A DNA stretch of 10,831 bases, taken from positions 1-10,831 of the forward strand of contig JAQICU010000318.1 in NCBI GenBank assembly GCA_027858325.1, read 5' to 3'. Every line of letters begins with the position of its first letter. Position 1 is the first letter of the stretch. The translations under genes were made by a program, and so were the position numbers. This document shows positions 1 to 5,898 of this stretch, in pieces. Source of the DNA: Candidatus Cloacimonadota bacterium. Its GTDB lineage: Bacteria; Cloacimonadota; Cloacimonadia; Cloacimonadales; TCS61. The notes below the pieces were generated by a model. That model did not search any database. It saw only the letters and a list, made by a program, of their open reading frames with translations, and had not been told where the DNA came from.

Positions 1-5
1 TCTCA

Positions 6-392
6 TTACTCCTTTTGGTCAGGACTAATTTTCAGTCCCTGTTTTTGCAGGAATCCATCGATCTGTTCTTCAGGATAAAAACCTACATGGCGATGAATTT
101 CTTTGCCGTTTTCATCTAAAAACACCTGGGTAGGGATCATTTTGATCTTATATTTTGCAGCTATTTTGTTCTCCTTTCTCACATCATGAAAAATAACCTC
201 GATCTGATCGCCATATTTTTCTTCGATAGATATCATAACTTCTTCCATCATTTTGCAGGGAATGCAGCTTTTAGAGCCAAGTTCCAAAAACGTGATCTTT
301 GGTTGGATCGTGGTTGAATCATGATTGGTCTCCTCTGCAAAGCAGAAGGAAGAAATTACGAATACTAATAATAATATTGTTATGTTTTTCAT
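6..392 (-). CDS. Exported thioredoxin-family protein with CIPC active site
   Basis: This is a small thioredoxin-fold protein (128 aa from the chosen start) that probably works outside the inner membrane as a thiol-disulfide oxidoreductase. It opens with a hydrophobic signal peptide (residues 2-19, ending FCFA before EE, a signal peptidase I-like site; no good lipobox). The redox motif is CIPC at residues 43-46, and the cis-proline loop is MIPTQVFLDENG around Pro87, so both hallmarks of the fold are present. Two ATGs compete, at 398 and 392. The AAGGA at 399-403 is only one base from the first but six from the second, so 392 is preferred. That SD overlaps the stop codon of the preceding gene (9 bp gap), which suggests coupled translation. 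As the last visible gene of the ars cassette after ccdA, it is the likely recipient of electrons from CcdA. The exact substrate is unknown. Confidence 0.88.
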   Translation of the reverse strand: MKNITILLLVFVISSFCFAEETNHDSTTIQPKITFLELGSKSCIPCKMMEEVMISIEEKYGDQIEVIFHDVRKENKIAAKYKIKMIPTQVFLDENGKEIHRHVGFYPEEQIDGFLQKQGLKISPDQKE

Positions 393-401
393 TTTCATTC
401 C

Positions 402-632
402 TTATGATATCAGCTTGATTATCTCTTTTGTGCTATGAACTTTGCCGACAGATTTAACTTCTTCATCGATGATAAGAGCCGGTGTCATCATCACGCCATA
501 ATCAATGATCTTGTTGATATCTTCCACTTTTTCCAAAGTTGCTTCAATGCCCGATTCTTTCAATGCTGCTTCTACATTATGTTGCAGTTTTTTACATTTT
601 GCACATCCAGTTCCTAATACTTTAATATTCAT
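402..632 (-). CDS. Small redox-active disulfide protein (thioredoxin_3 / TIGR00412 type)
   Basis: A 76-residue cytosolic mini-thioredoxin. The N-terminal strand MNIKVLGTG leads straight into the CxxC motif CAKC (Cys10, Cys13). The cis-proline loop MMTPALIIDEEV (Pro51) and the C-terminal helix STKEIIKLIS complete the short fold. There is no signal peptide. Length and motif match the family called small redox-active disulfide protein, whose genes I recall commonly sitting beside COG0701 permeases and arsR-type regulators, as here. An AGGAGA sequence sits about six bases before the ATG at 632 and fixes the start. The inferred role is cytosolic donor or acceptor of thiol electrons for CcdA or the neighbouring permease. 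Its in vivo partner cannot be read from sequence. Confidence 0.9.
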   Translation of the reverse strand: MNIKVLGTGCAKCKKLQHNVEAALKESGIEATLEKVEDINKIIDYGVMMTPALIIDEEVKSVGKVHSTKEIIKLIS

Positions 633-818
633 TTTTCTCTCCTAAGAGTCTGCTTTGCGGTGCAAAGCGATCTCTATTTTCTATTTACATCGATTTCATC
701 TGATCCTGTAATTGCCGGATCACCTTCTCCTATTGTGGGAAGTTGCCTACTCTGCATTTCTTCTTTTTCCCAACTTTCTAGTTGGGAAACAATAATTTAT
801 GAAACTTTTGCTTCATTC
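633..818. other. Hairpin-rich gap between ccdA and the small redox gene
   Basis: This 186-base gap inside the operon carries three separate inverted repeats. They are GCTTTGC-GGT-GCAAAGC (652-668), TGATCC-10 nt-GGATCA (701-722) and TTCCCAACT-TTCT-AGTTGGGAA (767-788). None is followed by a T-run on the minus strand, so they do not look like intrinsic terminators. Processing sites, mRNA stabilisers or repeat remnants fit better. A 27-codon ATG frame (757 to 674) exists but has no ribosome site. No convincing promoter was found. Confidence 0.55.
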
Positions 819-821
819 TTA
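761..821. repeat. Palindromic intergenic repeat, copy 1 (after ccdA)
   Basis: A perfect 9-bp stem with a 4-nt loop (767-788) is followed by a tail containing AATAATTT, GAA, CTTTTGCTTC and TTACAA that runs into the ccdA stop codon. The same hairpin and a diverged version of the same tail recur in direct orientation at about 1530-1592, on the other side of ccdA. The arrangement resembles REP-like intergenic elements. The outer boundaries are approximate. Confidence 0.6.
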
Positions 822-1520
822 CAACGCTTTCCAAAAAGTTACTATTGCTCCTGCGATAATCAGAATCCCACAGATTATCCTCAGAATTTTTGTTCCCTTG
901 GAAGCTACATTCCAAGATAAATATTTTTTTACAATTTCGGTAAACGTTCCCACCAAAACCAAAAAACCACAATGTCCCAAAATAAATGCAATTATCAAAC
1001 CAAAACAAAACCAGAATTGAGTTGCGATGGAAGACATCACGATTCCTAAAATTGGTGCCATGAATGCTAAAGCACACGGACCAAGTGCCAAACCAAAAAC
1101 CAAACCGAGTATCAGGCCGCTTAAGTAAGGGCGATTCTTTACTTTGCGATCTTTACCAGAAGCAAGATCAGGCATTGGCACAACACCCAAAAAATATAAT
1201 CCAACTAACAAAAGTAATAAACCTACAATTATCTGCAGGATCATTTCGAAGCTACCGAGAAGCAGACCGGCAAAAGAAGCTATTATTCCGACTATGGCCA
1301 ATGTGATCAAAATTCCCAACGAAAAATTTAGCGATATGAAAAATGCCTTTTTTGTGGAAATGTCTTTTTGTTCATTAATGAAGGCAACTACAATTGGTAT
1401 GCTTGCCAAATGACAAGGGCTGATGAGAATGCTGAGAATCCCCCACAAGAAACTGGCACCAATTGCAATACCGGGATTGCCGTACAAAGCCATCGTCAAT
1501 TTTTCAAATAATTCTAACAT
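819..1520 (-). CDS. ccdA: CcdA/DsbD-type transmembrane thiol electron carrier
   Basis: A very hydrophobic protein of 233 aa with about six membrane helices, the size and layout of CcdA. It carries the two conserved membrane cysteines of the family, in SPCHLASIP (Cys36) and GPCALAFMAP (Cys149). In CcdA/DsbD these form a disulfide that moves reducing equivalents from cytosolic thioredoxin to extracytoplasmic thioredoxin-like proteins. A TTG at 1523 lies directly before the ATG at 1520, and the ATG is taken as the start. The SD is weak (GAGAGA about 10 bases upstream). It lies between the permease and two thioredoxin-fold genes, so a dedicated role with the exported CIPC protein downstream is likely, rather than cytochrome c maturation (no haem genes are nearby). 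The conserved proline that often follows the first cysteine region is shifted (SPCHLASIP). The gaps on both sides carry the same palindromic repeat. Confidence 0.9.
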   Translation of the reverse strand: MLELFEKLTMALYGNPGIAIGASFLWGILSILISPCHLASIPIVVAFINEQKDISTKKAFFISLNFSLGILITLAIVGIIASFAGLLLGSFEMILQIIVGLLLLLVGLYFLGVVPMPDLASGKDRKVKNRPYLSGLILGLVFGLALGPCALAFMAPILGIVMSSIATQFWFCFGLIIAFILGHCGFLVLVGTFTEIVKKYLSWNVASKGTKILRIICGILIIAGAIVTFWKAL

Positions 1521-1529
1521 CAATTTTTA

Positions 1530-1592
1530 TCTCTCTTTTTCCTAACTTTCCAGTTGGGAAAGCACTAATTTCAGAAGCTTCTGCTTTTACAA
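1530..1592. repeat. Palindromic intergenic repeat, copy 2 (before ccdA)
   Basis: The hairpin TTCCTAACT-TTCC-AGTTGGGAA (1539-1560) differs from copy 1 by one stem base (a G-T wobble) and one loop base. The following tail (ACTAATTT, GAA, CTTCTGCTT, TTACAA) aligns with the tail of copy 1 with small gaps. It lies 16-40 bases upstream of the ccdA start, within the transcribed leader of that gene. Confidence 0.6.
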
Positions 1593-1620
1593 AATCTTTC
1601 TTTTTGGGAAATTCTTTCAA

Positions 1621-1674
1621 AGATTCTAACGAAGAATCTCAGATTTTCTCTAATTTGTGGTGGGCAATTGCCCA
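1621..1674. repeat. Pair of inverted repeats after the permease gene
   Basis: AGATTCT-AACGA-AGAATCT (1621-1639) forms a 7-bp hairpin. The 14-bp perfect palindrome TGGGCAATTGCCCA (1661-1674) lies just past the permease stop codon. Neither has a T-run on the minus strand. Together with copy 2 of the palindromic repeat they fill most of the 166-base gap between the permease and ccdA. Confidence 0.5.
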
Positions 1675-1686
1675 ACATACAATTCA

Positions 1687-2985
1687 TCACATTACCGCCC
1701 CGAAGATCACGCCGGTGATGGTAGCCATGACGACAACCAGAGAAACAAAAACTACCGTTTTTTTAGTTCCCATCACACTGCGGATAACCAACATATTTGG
1801 CAACGATAAAGCAGGTCCCGCTAAAAGCAAAGCCAGCGCAGGACCTTTTCCCATACCGTTTCCCATCAAACCTTGCAGAATTGGAACTTCTGTAAGAGTG
1901 GCAAAATACATGAATGCTCCCACAATAGAGGCAAAGAAATTTGCCCAGATGGAATTTCCACCCACAAGTTTTGAGATCCATTCGGACGGGATCAGCCCTT
2001 CATTTCCAGGTCGTGCCAACAGCAAGCCGGCAACAAGCACTCCAAAAAAGAGTAATGGTAAAATCTGTTTGGCAAAATCCCAGGTGGAAGAAAACCACTC
2101 ACCTACTTCTCCTTCATCTTTGCTGGTGAAATAGGAAAGACCGATCACGCCGACTACAAAGGTGATCATTGGATTCCAACCGGAAGCAAAACCAGTGATG
2201 ATTACGGCAACTGCAGTAGCGCACATTTTCCATAATTTCATTTTGTAGATCGTTATTAAGATAATTCCCAGACCAATTGAAAAGATAGTTGTAATAATCC
2301 ATTTTACGTTATAAATTGCATACCATAAACCGGATTCTGTAACTGGTTTTGCCCAATTGGCAAAGATCAAAATAAATATCATTGAAGCGAAGAAAACCAG
2401 ATTGTGCCAGAAGGGTCGGTCTTCATCAACTTCCGGCATCAGCATTTGTTGTTGTATTTTTTCCTCTTCATCTTTTCGGAAAACGAATCCCATAATGAGT
2501 CCGATAACAATACTGAAAACAATAGCACCCACAGCTCTGGCAATTCCCATTTCCATCCCCAGAATACGAGCAGTGAGGATAATTGCCAGAATGTTGATCG
2601 CAGGACCGGAATACAGGAAAGCCGTAGCCGGACCGATACCAGCTCCACGTTTGTAAATTCCACTGAAAAGCGGCAGGATCGTGCAGGAACACACAGCCAG
2701 GATTGCACCTGAAACAGATGCAACTGAATAAGCGACGATTCTTTTTGCTCGTGCCCCCAGATATTTCATCACAGCGTTTTTGGAGATGAACACCCCAATT
2801 GCACCGGCAATAAACAAAGCCGGGATCAAACACAAAATCACATGCAGCCGTGCATATTCCTTCAAAAGGTGAAATGATTCCATCACTGCATTTTGGAAAC
2901 GAGCAGCATTTACGGGCAGGTAATATGCAGCCAAAAAGATCACAACTATCAGCAGCAATATTTTCCATTCATTTTTCCAACTCAT
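1687..2985 (-). CDS. COG0701 / ArsP_1-family permease
   Basis: A 432-aa polytopic membrane protein of the PF03773 (ArsP_1, YraQ-like) family. The family signature appears twice, as expected for an internally duplicated transporter. The first copy is CSCTILPLFSGIYKRGAG and AFLYSGPAIN at residues 99-131. The second, TEVPILQGLMGNGMGKG with LLLAGPALSLPN, lies near the C-terminus. A charged cytosolic stretch (FRKDEEEKIQQQ) links the two halves. Some members export trivalent organoarsenicals (ArsP); most are uncharacterised, and the substrate here cannot be assigned. The CxC pair at 99/101 is notable beside thiol-redox genes. The ATG at 2985 has GGAG about nine bases upstream, and acr3 ends 22 bases before. 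The stop codon is TGA, which matters for interpreting the in-frame TGA in the gene at 4631-5638. Confidence 0.9.
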   Translation of the reverse strand: MSWKNEWKILLLIVVIFLAAYYLPVNAARFQNAVMESFHLLKEYARLHVILCLIPALFIAGAIGVFISKNAVMKYLGARAKRIVAYSVASVSGAILAVCSCTILPLFSGIYKRGAGIGPATAFLYSGPAINILAIILTARILGMEMGIARAVGAIVFSIVIGLIMGFVFRKDEEEKIQQQMLMPEVDEDRPFWHNLVFFASMIFILIFANWAKPVTESGLWYAIYNVKWIITTIFSIGLGIILITIYKMKLWKMCATAVAVIITGFASGWNPMITFVVGVIGLSYFTSKDEGEVGEWFSSTWDFAKQILPLLFFGVLVAGLLLARPGNEGLIPSEWISKLVGGNSIWANFFASIVGAFMYFATLTEVPILQGLMGNGMGKGPALALLLAGPALSLPNMLVIRSVMGTKKTVVFVSLVVVMATITGVIFGAVM

Positions 2986-3007
2986 TATTTATTTCTCCAA
3001 ATTATTT

Positions 3008-4120
3008 TCAAACTTCACTTTTCACTGAAAACCACTTATGGGTTTTCAGACAGATCCGAACTAAGATCAGCATTAAAGGTACTTCAATTAAAACTCCCAC
3101 CACGGTAGCCAATGATGCACCCGATGAAAGACCAAAAAGCATTGTGGATGTGGCAATTGCTACTTCGAAATGATTCGAAGCTCCGATCATGGCGGCAGGA
3201 GCAGCATTTTCATAAGATAGTTTAAGAAATTTGGCAGCGATGTAACCGATTGAAAAAATTAAAATCGTTTGAATTAGCAGTGGAATTGCGATCCAGAGAA
3301 TTGTTAGGGGATTCTGCAAAATGATCTCTCCTTTAAAAGAAAATAACAGTATCAGAGTTGTCAACAAGGCGATGATCGATACTGTTCCCAGATGCGGCAG
3401 GAATGTTTTCTCAAAGTATTCCAGACCTTTTTTCCTGATCATCCATTTTCTGGTGAAATAACCGGCAATCAGCGGTAATCCAACATATATGATCACAGAT
3501 AAAATAATTGTTTGCCAGGGAATAGGCATATCATTTTCTCCCAGAAGAAAACTACCTAATGGAGCATACAAGAATAGCATTGCTAAAGAATTGATGGCTA
3601 CCATCACAAGAGTATGACCCATATTGCCTTTGGAAAGCCAACTCCACACCAGTACCATTGCAGTACAGGGAGCGATTCCCAAGAGAATTGCACCGGAAAT
3701 GTAACTTTTGTATAATTCCACTTCCTGACCAGTTTTTAAAATCTCTGTTCCTGGAATCAAGCCCCATTTGTAAAACAGGGTAAGAAAAAAAGTAGCAATA
3801 AAGAACATCGTAAAAGGCTTTATCAGCCAATTGATAATCAAAGTAAGAATAACAGGTTTGGGTGTTTTTCCGGCATTGATCACTTCTCTAAAATCGATCT
3901 TCACCATAATCGGATACATCATAAAGAATAAGCAGATCGCGATAGGAATTGAGACCTGATAAAATGAGAAACTATCCAGCGTTGAAGCCACCTGGGGAGC
4001 TAACTTACCAAGCACAATTCCTGCACCAATGCAAAGAATAACCCATAATGAGAGATGTTTTTCAAAAACATTCATCTCTCGGCTACTCGCCTTTAACCTT
4101 GAGTTATTGGCTTGATTCAT
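3008..4120 (-). CDS. acr3: Arsenite efflux transporter, ACR3 family
   Basis: A 370-aa membrane protein with about ten helices, the usual size for Acr3, which extrudes arsenite (and in some members antimonite) across the cytoplasmic membrane using the proton motive force. Conserved landmarks are the helix with LGIAPCTAMVLVW (Cys152), the following WSWLSKGN, and GASNHFEVAIA with Glu319. A conserved Cys and Glu in these positions are known to be needed for Acr3 transport. The upstream in-frame TTG at 4126 is less likely than the ATG at 4120, which has AGGA six bases before it. The first 17 residues are hydrophilic and slightly longer than usual, and the ATG before NVFEKHLSLW is an alternative start. 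It begins 18 bases after the arsR stop, so the two are cotranscribed and controlled by ArsR. It ends in TGA. Confidence 0.95.
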   Translation of the reverse strand: MNQANNSRLKASSREMNVFEKHLSLWVILCIGAGIVLGKLAPQVASTLDSFSFYQVSIPIAICLFFMMYPIMVKIDFREVINAGKTPKPVILTLIINWLIKPFTMFFIATFFLTLFYKWGLIPGTEILKTGQEVELYKSYISGAILLGIAPCTAMVLVWSWLSKGNMGHTLVMVAINSLAMLFLYAPLGSFLLGENDMPIPWQTIILSVIIYVGLPLIAGYFTRKWMIRKKGLEYFEKTFLPHLGTVSIIALLTTLILLFSFKGEIILQNPLTILWIAIPLLIQTILIFSIGYIAAKFLKLSYENAAPAAMIGASNHFEVAIATSTMLFGLSSGASLATVVGVLIEVPLMLILVRICLKTHKWFSVKSEV

Positions 4121-4138
4121 TTCCAATCCTTGTTTTTT

Positions 4139-4453
4139 TTAAATCGCATTCATTTTATTTTTGTTGCTGTCGATCACATTTGTAAGGCAATCAAACATCA
4201 ATAGAACACATCGGCACTGCAATTTATAATAAACGCAATTTCCGCGTTTTTCATCGATAATTATTCCGGCATTTTTGAGTATCGTCAGATGTTTGGAAAC
4301 GGTGGAAATATCTGCTCCGATCATTTCAGTGAGTTCTTTAACACAATATTCCTGTTCATCTAATTTGTGTATAATATACAAACGGGTGGCATGAGCCAAA
4401 GCTTTGCTGATGCGAGCCAGTTCTTCATATTTCCGCTTATCCAAACCAATCAT
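4139..4453 (-). CDS. arsR: ArsR/SmtB-family metalloregulatory repressor
   Basis: A 104-aa winged-helix repressor that heads the operon and, by family precedent, releases DNA when it binds As(III) or Sb(III). The recognition helix region ISTVSKHLTILKNAG is at about residues 49-63. The wing EKRGNCVYYKL follows. The classic helix-3 CxC motif is reduced to a single cysteine (EYCVKEL, Cys37). Further cysteines occur at 73 and, past the wing, at 80, 82 and 89 in QCRCVLLMFDC. The C-terminal C...C arrangement suggests a binding site different from the E. coli type. ATG at 4453 is chosen because GGAGG (4458-4462) is four bases upstream, while the TTG at 4456 would leave one base. A probable operator/promoter lies 50-80 bases upstream. 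Confidence 0.93.
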   Translation of the reverse strand: MIGLDKRKYEELARISKALAHATRLYIIHKLDEQEYCVKELTEMIGADISTVSKHLTILKNAGIIIDEKRGNCVYYKLQCRCVLLMFDCLTNVIDSNKNKMNAI

Positions 4454-4501
4454 CAAGCCTCCAATTTGCCAGAAATTACTTCAATTCTCAAAACCTATTG
4501 C

Positions 4502-4531
4502 CTATTTGGGCAAACCGCCAAATAGAGTCAA
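4502..4531 (-). promoter_or_regulatory. Candidate ars promoter -35 with abutting inverted-repeat operator
   Basis: On the minus strand TTGACT (4531-4526) matches the -35 consensus in five of six bases. It is followed immediately by CTATTTGG-8 nt-CCAAATAG (4525-4502), a perfect 8-bp inverted repeat that occupies the -35/-10 spacer. The -10 is poor (CAAATA at 17-bp spacing). ArsR-family repressors bind such dyads over the promoter, so this is the best candidate for operon autoregulation. No other dyad of this quality was seen between the terminator and arsR. Confidence 0.5.
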
Positions 4532-4533
4532 GT

Positions 4534-4565
4534 AAAAAAGGCATCTTAAGCGGATGCCTTTTTTT
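4534..4565. terminator. Bidirectional-type intrinsic terminator
   Basis: GGCATC (4540-4545), a 7-nt loop and GATGCC (4553-4558) are flanked by six As on the left and seven Ts on the right. On the minus strand the A-run becomes the U-tract, so it ends transcription of the secreted thioredoxin-fold gene that stops at 4631 and insulates the ars promoter just beyond it. Confidence 0.85.
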
Positions 4566-4580
4566 ATTTCACCCTAGATC

Positions 4581-4657
4581 ATTTCATCAAGACTTGTCCC
4601 AGGAAATGTTTAGCAGGTGAAATGCGAAGCCTATTTCATCAGGATCATTTTCTTTGT
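4581..4657 (-). repeat. Shared 3'-end element, copy A (sorting-domain gene tail)
   Basis: This stretch covers the last codons, stop and about 50 non-coding bases of the secreted thioredoxin-fold gene. It matches 10116-10192, at the end of the M28 peptidase gene, in 72 of 77 bases. Within it CTGATGAAAT at the stop codon and TTGATGAAAT (4581-4590) are spaced 52 bases apart, the same spacing as in the other copy. The terminator follows 16 bases later on the minus strand. Confidence 0.85.
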
Positions 4658-5638
4658 ACTGGTGTAATTACCAGATCTCAATTTATAAAGGTAGATCCCA
4701 CTTGAAACATGCTTTCCTTTATCATCAGTTCCATTCCAGATAAAAGAATGTTGACCAACCGATAGCTGACCTCTAACAAGCTGTTTCACTTTCTGACCTT
4801 TCATGTTGTAAATTATCAATTCTGTGTTTTCTGTGTTTTCAGTGTTTAATTCAAAAGAAATTGTTGTACTTGGATTGAAGGGATTGGGATAGTTTTGATG
4901 TAATGTAATTTCTGTCGGAACAACAGGACCATTTACACCTGTAGGAGGTAAGCTAATTTGGGCAGCTTGTAAAATTTCCAGGTTATCCCAATTTTGGATA
5001 ATTGCTACTGCATGGAGATCTTCTAAATTCCAGTTTGGTTGCATTTCCACATCAAGAATTGCATTATACGTAGCAGTTTCTCCCGTGCTGGAAATCAATA
5101 CATTTTCTTCATCAGATTTAGCTACAACCAGATAGAACCAGGGATTTTCCTCAGTGTAATCCACCCAGTTTGTAATGACAAAAAATATCTTATTATTGCT
5201 GCTTATAATATTTTCTGTTAAAGTTACATTTGCAACTATCTCAAAACCTTCTTCTCTAATATGCTCAAATTCCAGATCTATAGTGAATGGACTTTCCAAA
5301 GTAACGAGGTCTTGATAAGCATCATTAAAAGTTGCGATACTACAATCCCAACCTTGAATTAAATGTGTTCCACCAAAAGCTGCAGTAGGAAATACTGAAC
5401 CCTGATAAAGAGCAAACCTAGCTTGAGCTCCGGGAGATAGTTGGATATTATTCACACTCCAACTCAGGGGTATAAGATAATCAGCTGATTCATTTATAAT
5501 ACTCAATGCAACACGTGCAAGTCCGTCTACACCTCAGCAATTTGGGTCTATTGTGAATACTTCTCCCACTACATATCTCTGATCAGCGATAAGAGTTAGG
5601 CTGAGCATTAATATAATTATGATCAATGAAAGTTTCAT
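4631..5638 (-). CDS. Secreted thioredoxin-fold (Omp28-like) T9SS protein with in-frame UGA, candidate selenoprotein
   Basis: Read through one UGA, this frame gives 335 residues. The ATG at 5638 has a strong GGAGG four bases upstream and encodes a signal peptide (residues 1-18, MKLSLIIIILML...LIA). Then comes VVGEVFT, followed by codon 35 = TGA in the context NC-UGA-GVDGLARVAL. In Omp28/thioredoxin-like secreted families as I know them, FT is followed by CGYCPxAxxAL. The UGA therefore falls on the first, nucleophilic cysteine, with D38 in place of the second and Cys34 next to it. A cis-proline loop SVFPTAAFGG (Pro84) lies 49 residues on, as expected for this fold. Residues 247-335 form a T9SS sorting domain (NYPNPFNPSTTISF ... 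KMILMK). An internal TTG start (5506) would lose the signal peptide that a sorting-domain protein needs. The product is therefore a selenoprotein, or the gene is a very recent nonsense mutant. Function is inferred as extracellular thiol redox. Confidence 0.7.
4820..4846 (-). repeat. Three 9-base in-frame repeats in the sorting domain
   Basis: Read on the minus strand the bases are AACACTGAA, AACACAGAA and AACACAGAA, encoding NTE three times between the NPFNPSTTISFEL strand and the ELIIYNMKG strand. The matching place in the M28 peptidase gene (9927-9953) also holds three 9-base units of the NNCACNGAR type. Confidence 0.75.
5507..5536 (-). other. In-frame UGA with possible bacterial SECIS hairpin
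   Basis: UGA is at 5536-5534. After it, UGCA-CGUGU-UGCA (5519-5507) can form a 4-bp upper stem whose 5-nt loop has G in second place and begins 18 bases after the UGA. That is within the loose published pattern for bacterial SECIS elements, but the lower stem is weak. A competing 6-bp stem with two G-U pairs (GUGUAG/UUGCAC, 5532-5515) also exists. The structure is suggestive only. Confidence 0.35.
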
Positions 5639-5898
5639 TTTTCCTCCAAAATAATTTATAATAATATAACCTAAGATATAATTATGTCTAATTTTTTTTT
5701 AAATAGATTTATCAAGTTAAATAGCAACATTAGAACTTCAATACTTTAATCAGCACATTTGTGGTTAAATCAGTGTAAGTTATTGGCAAACATTAAAACC
5801 TTGCTAATATAACTCCCTCATAAATTTTGGCTTACGTAATTCTCAGAAACTAATTAATTCTTTCTGGTCATTGCAAATAATTTAAGTATAGGAAACAC
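5639..5898. promoter_or_regulatory. Divergent intergenic region with candidate deaD promoter
   Basis: This 260-base AT-rich spacer separates two divergently read genes and must hold both promoters. The GGAGG at 5643-5647 (minus strand) serves the secreted thioredoxin-fold gene. On the plus strand TTGGCA (5783-5788) is followed by TAATAT (5805-5810, 16-bp spacing) or TATAAC (5808-5813, 19-bp), which would give the helicase a leader of roughly 80 bases. The helicase has AGGA about seven bases before its ATG. No strong hairpin or coding frame was seen. Confidence 0.4.

Noticed and set aside
340..392. Lipoprotein signal in the exported thioredoxin (Cys near FCFAEE)
   Set aside because: The residues before the Cys (SSF) do not fit a lipobox; a signal peptidase I site after FA fits better.
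674..757. 27-codon ATG frame on the minus strand in the ccdA-redox gap (starts MQSRQLPTIG)
   Set aside because: No ribosome-binding site, very short, overlaps an inverted repeat, and does not resemble a known small protein.
1463..2134. Long plus-strand frame of 223 codons opposite the permease
   Set aside because: It lies antisense to a clear PF03773 permease, has no ribosome site and has low-complexity Pro/Lys/Thr composition typical of a shadow frame.
4631..5506. Shorter gene starting at the internal TTG (5506)
   Set aside because: No SD, and the product would lack the signal peptide its T9SS sorting domain requires. The GGAGG-led ATG at 5638 is the evident start.
5534..5536. UGA as evidence of a variant genetic code in this organism
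   Set aside because: The permease and acr3 genes end in TGA at the expected family C-termini, so UGA acts as a stop here.
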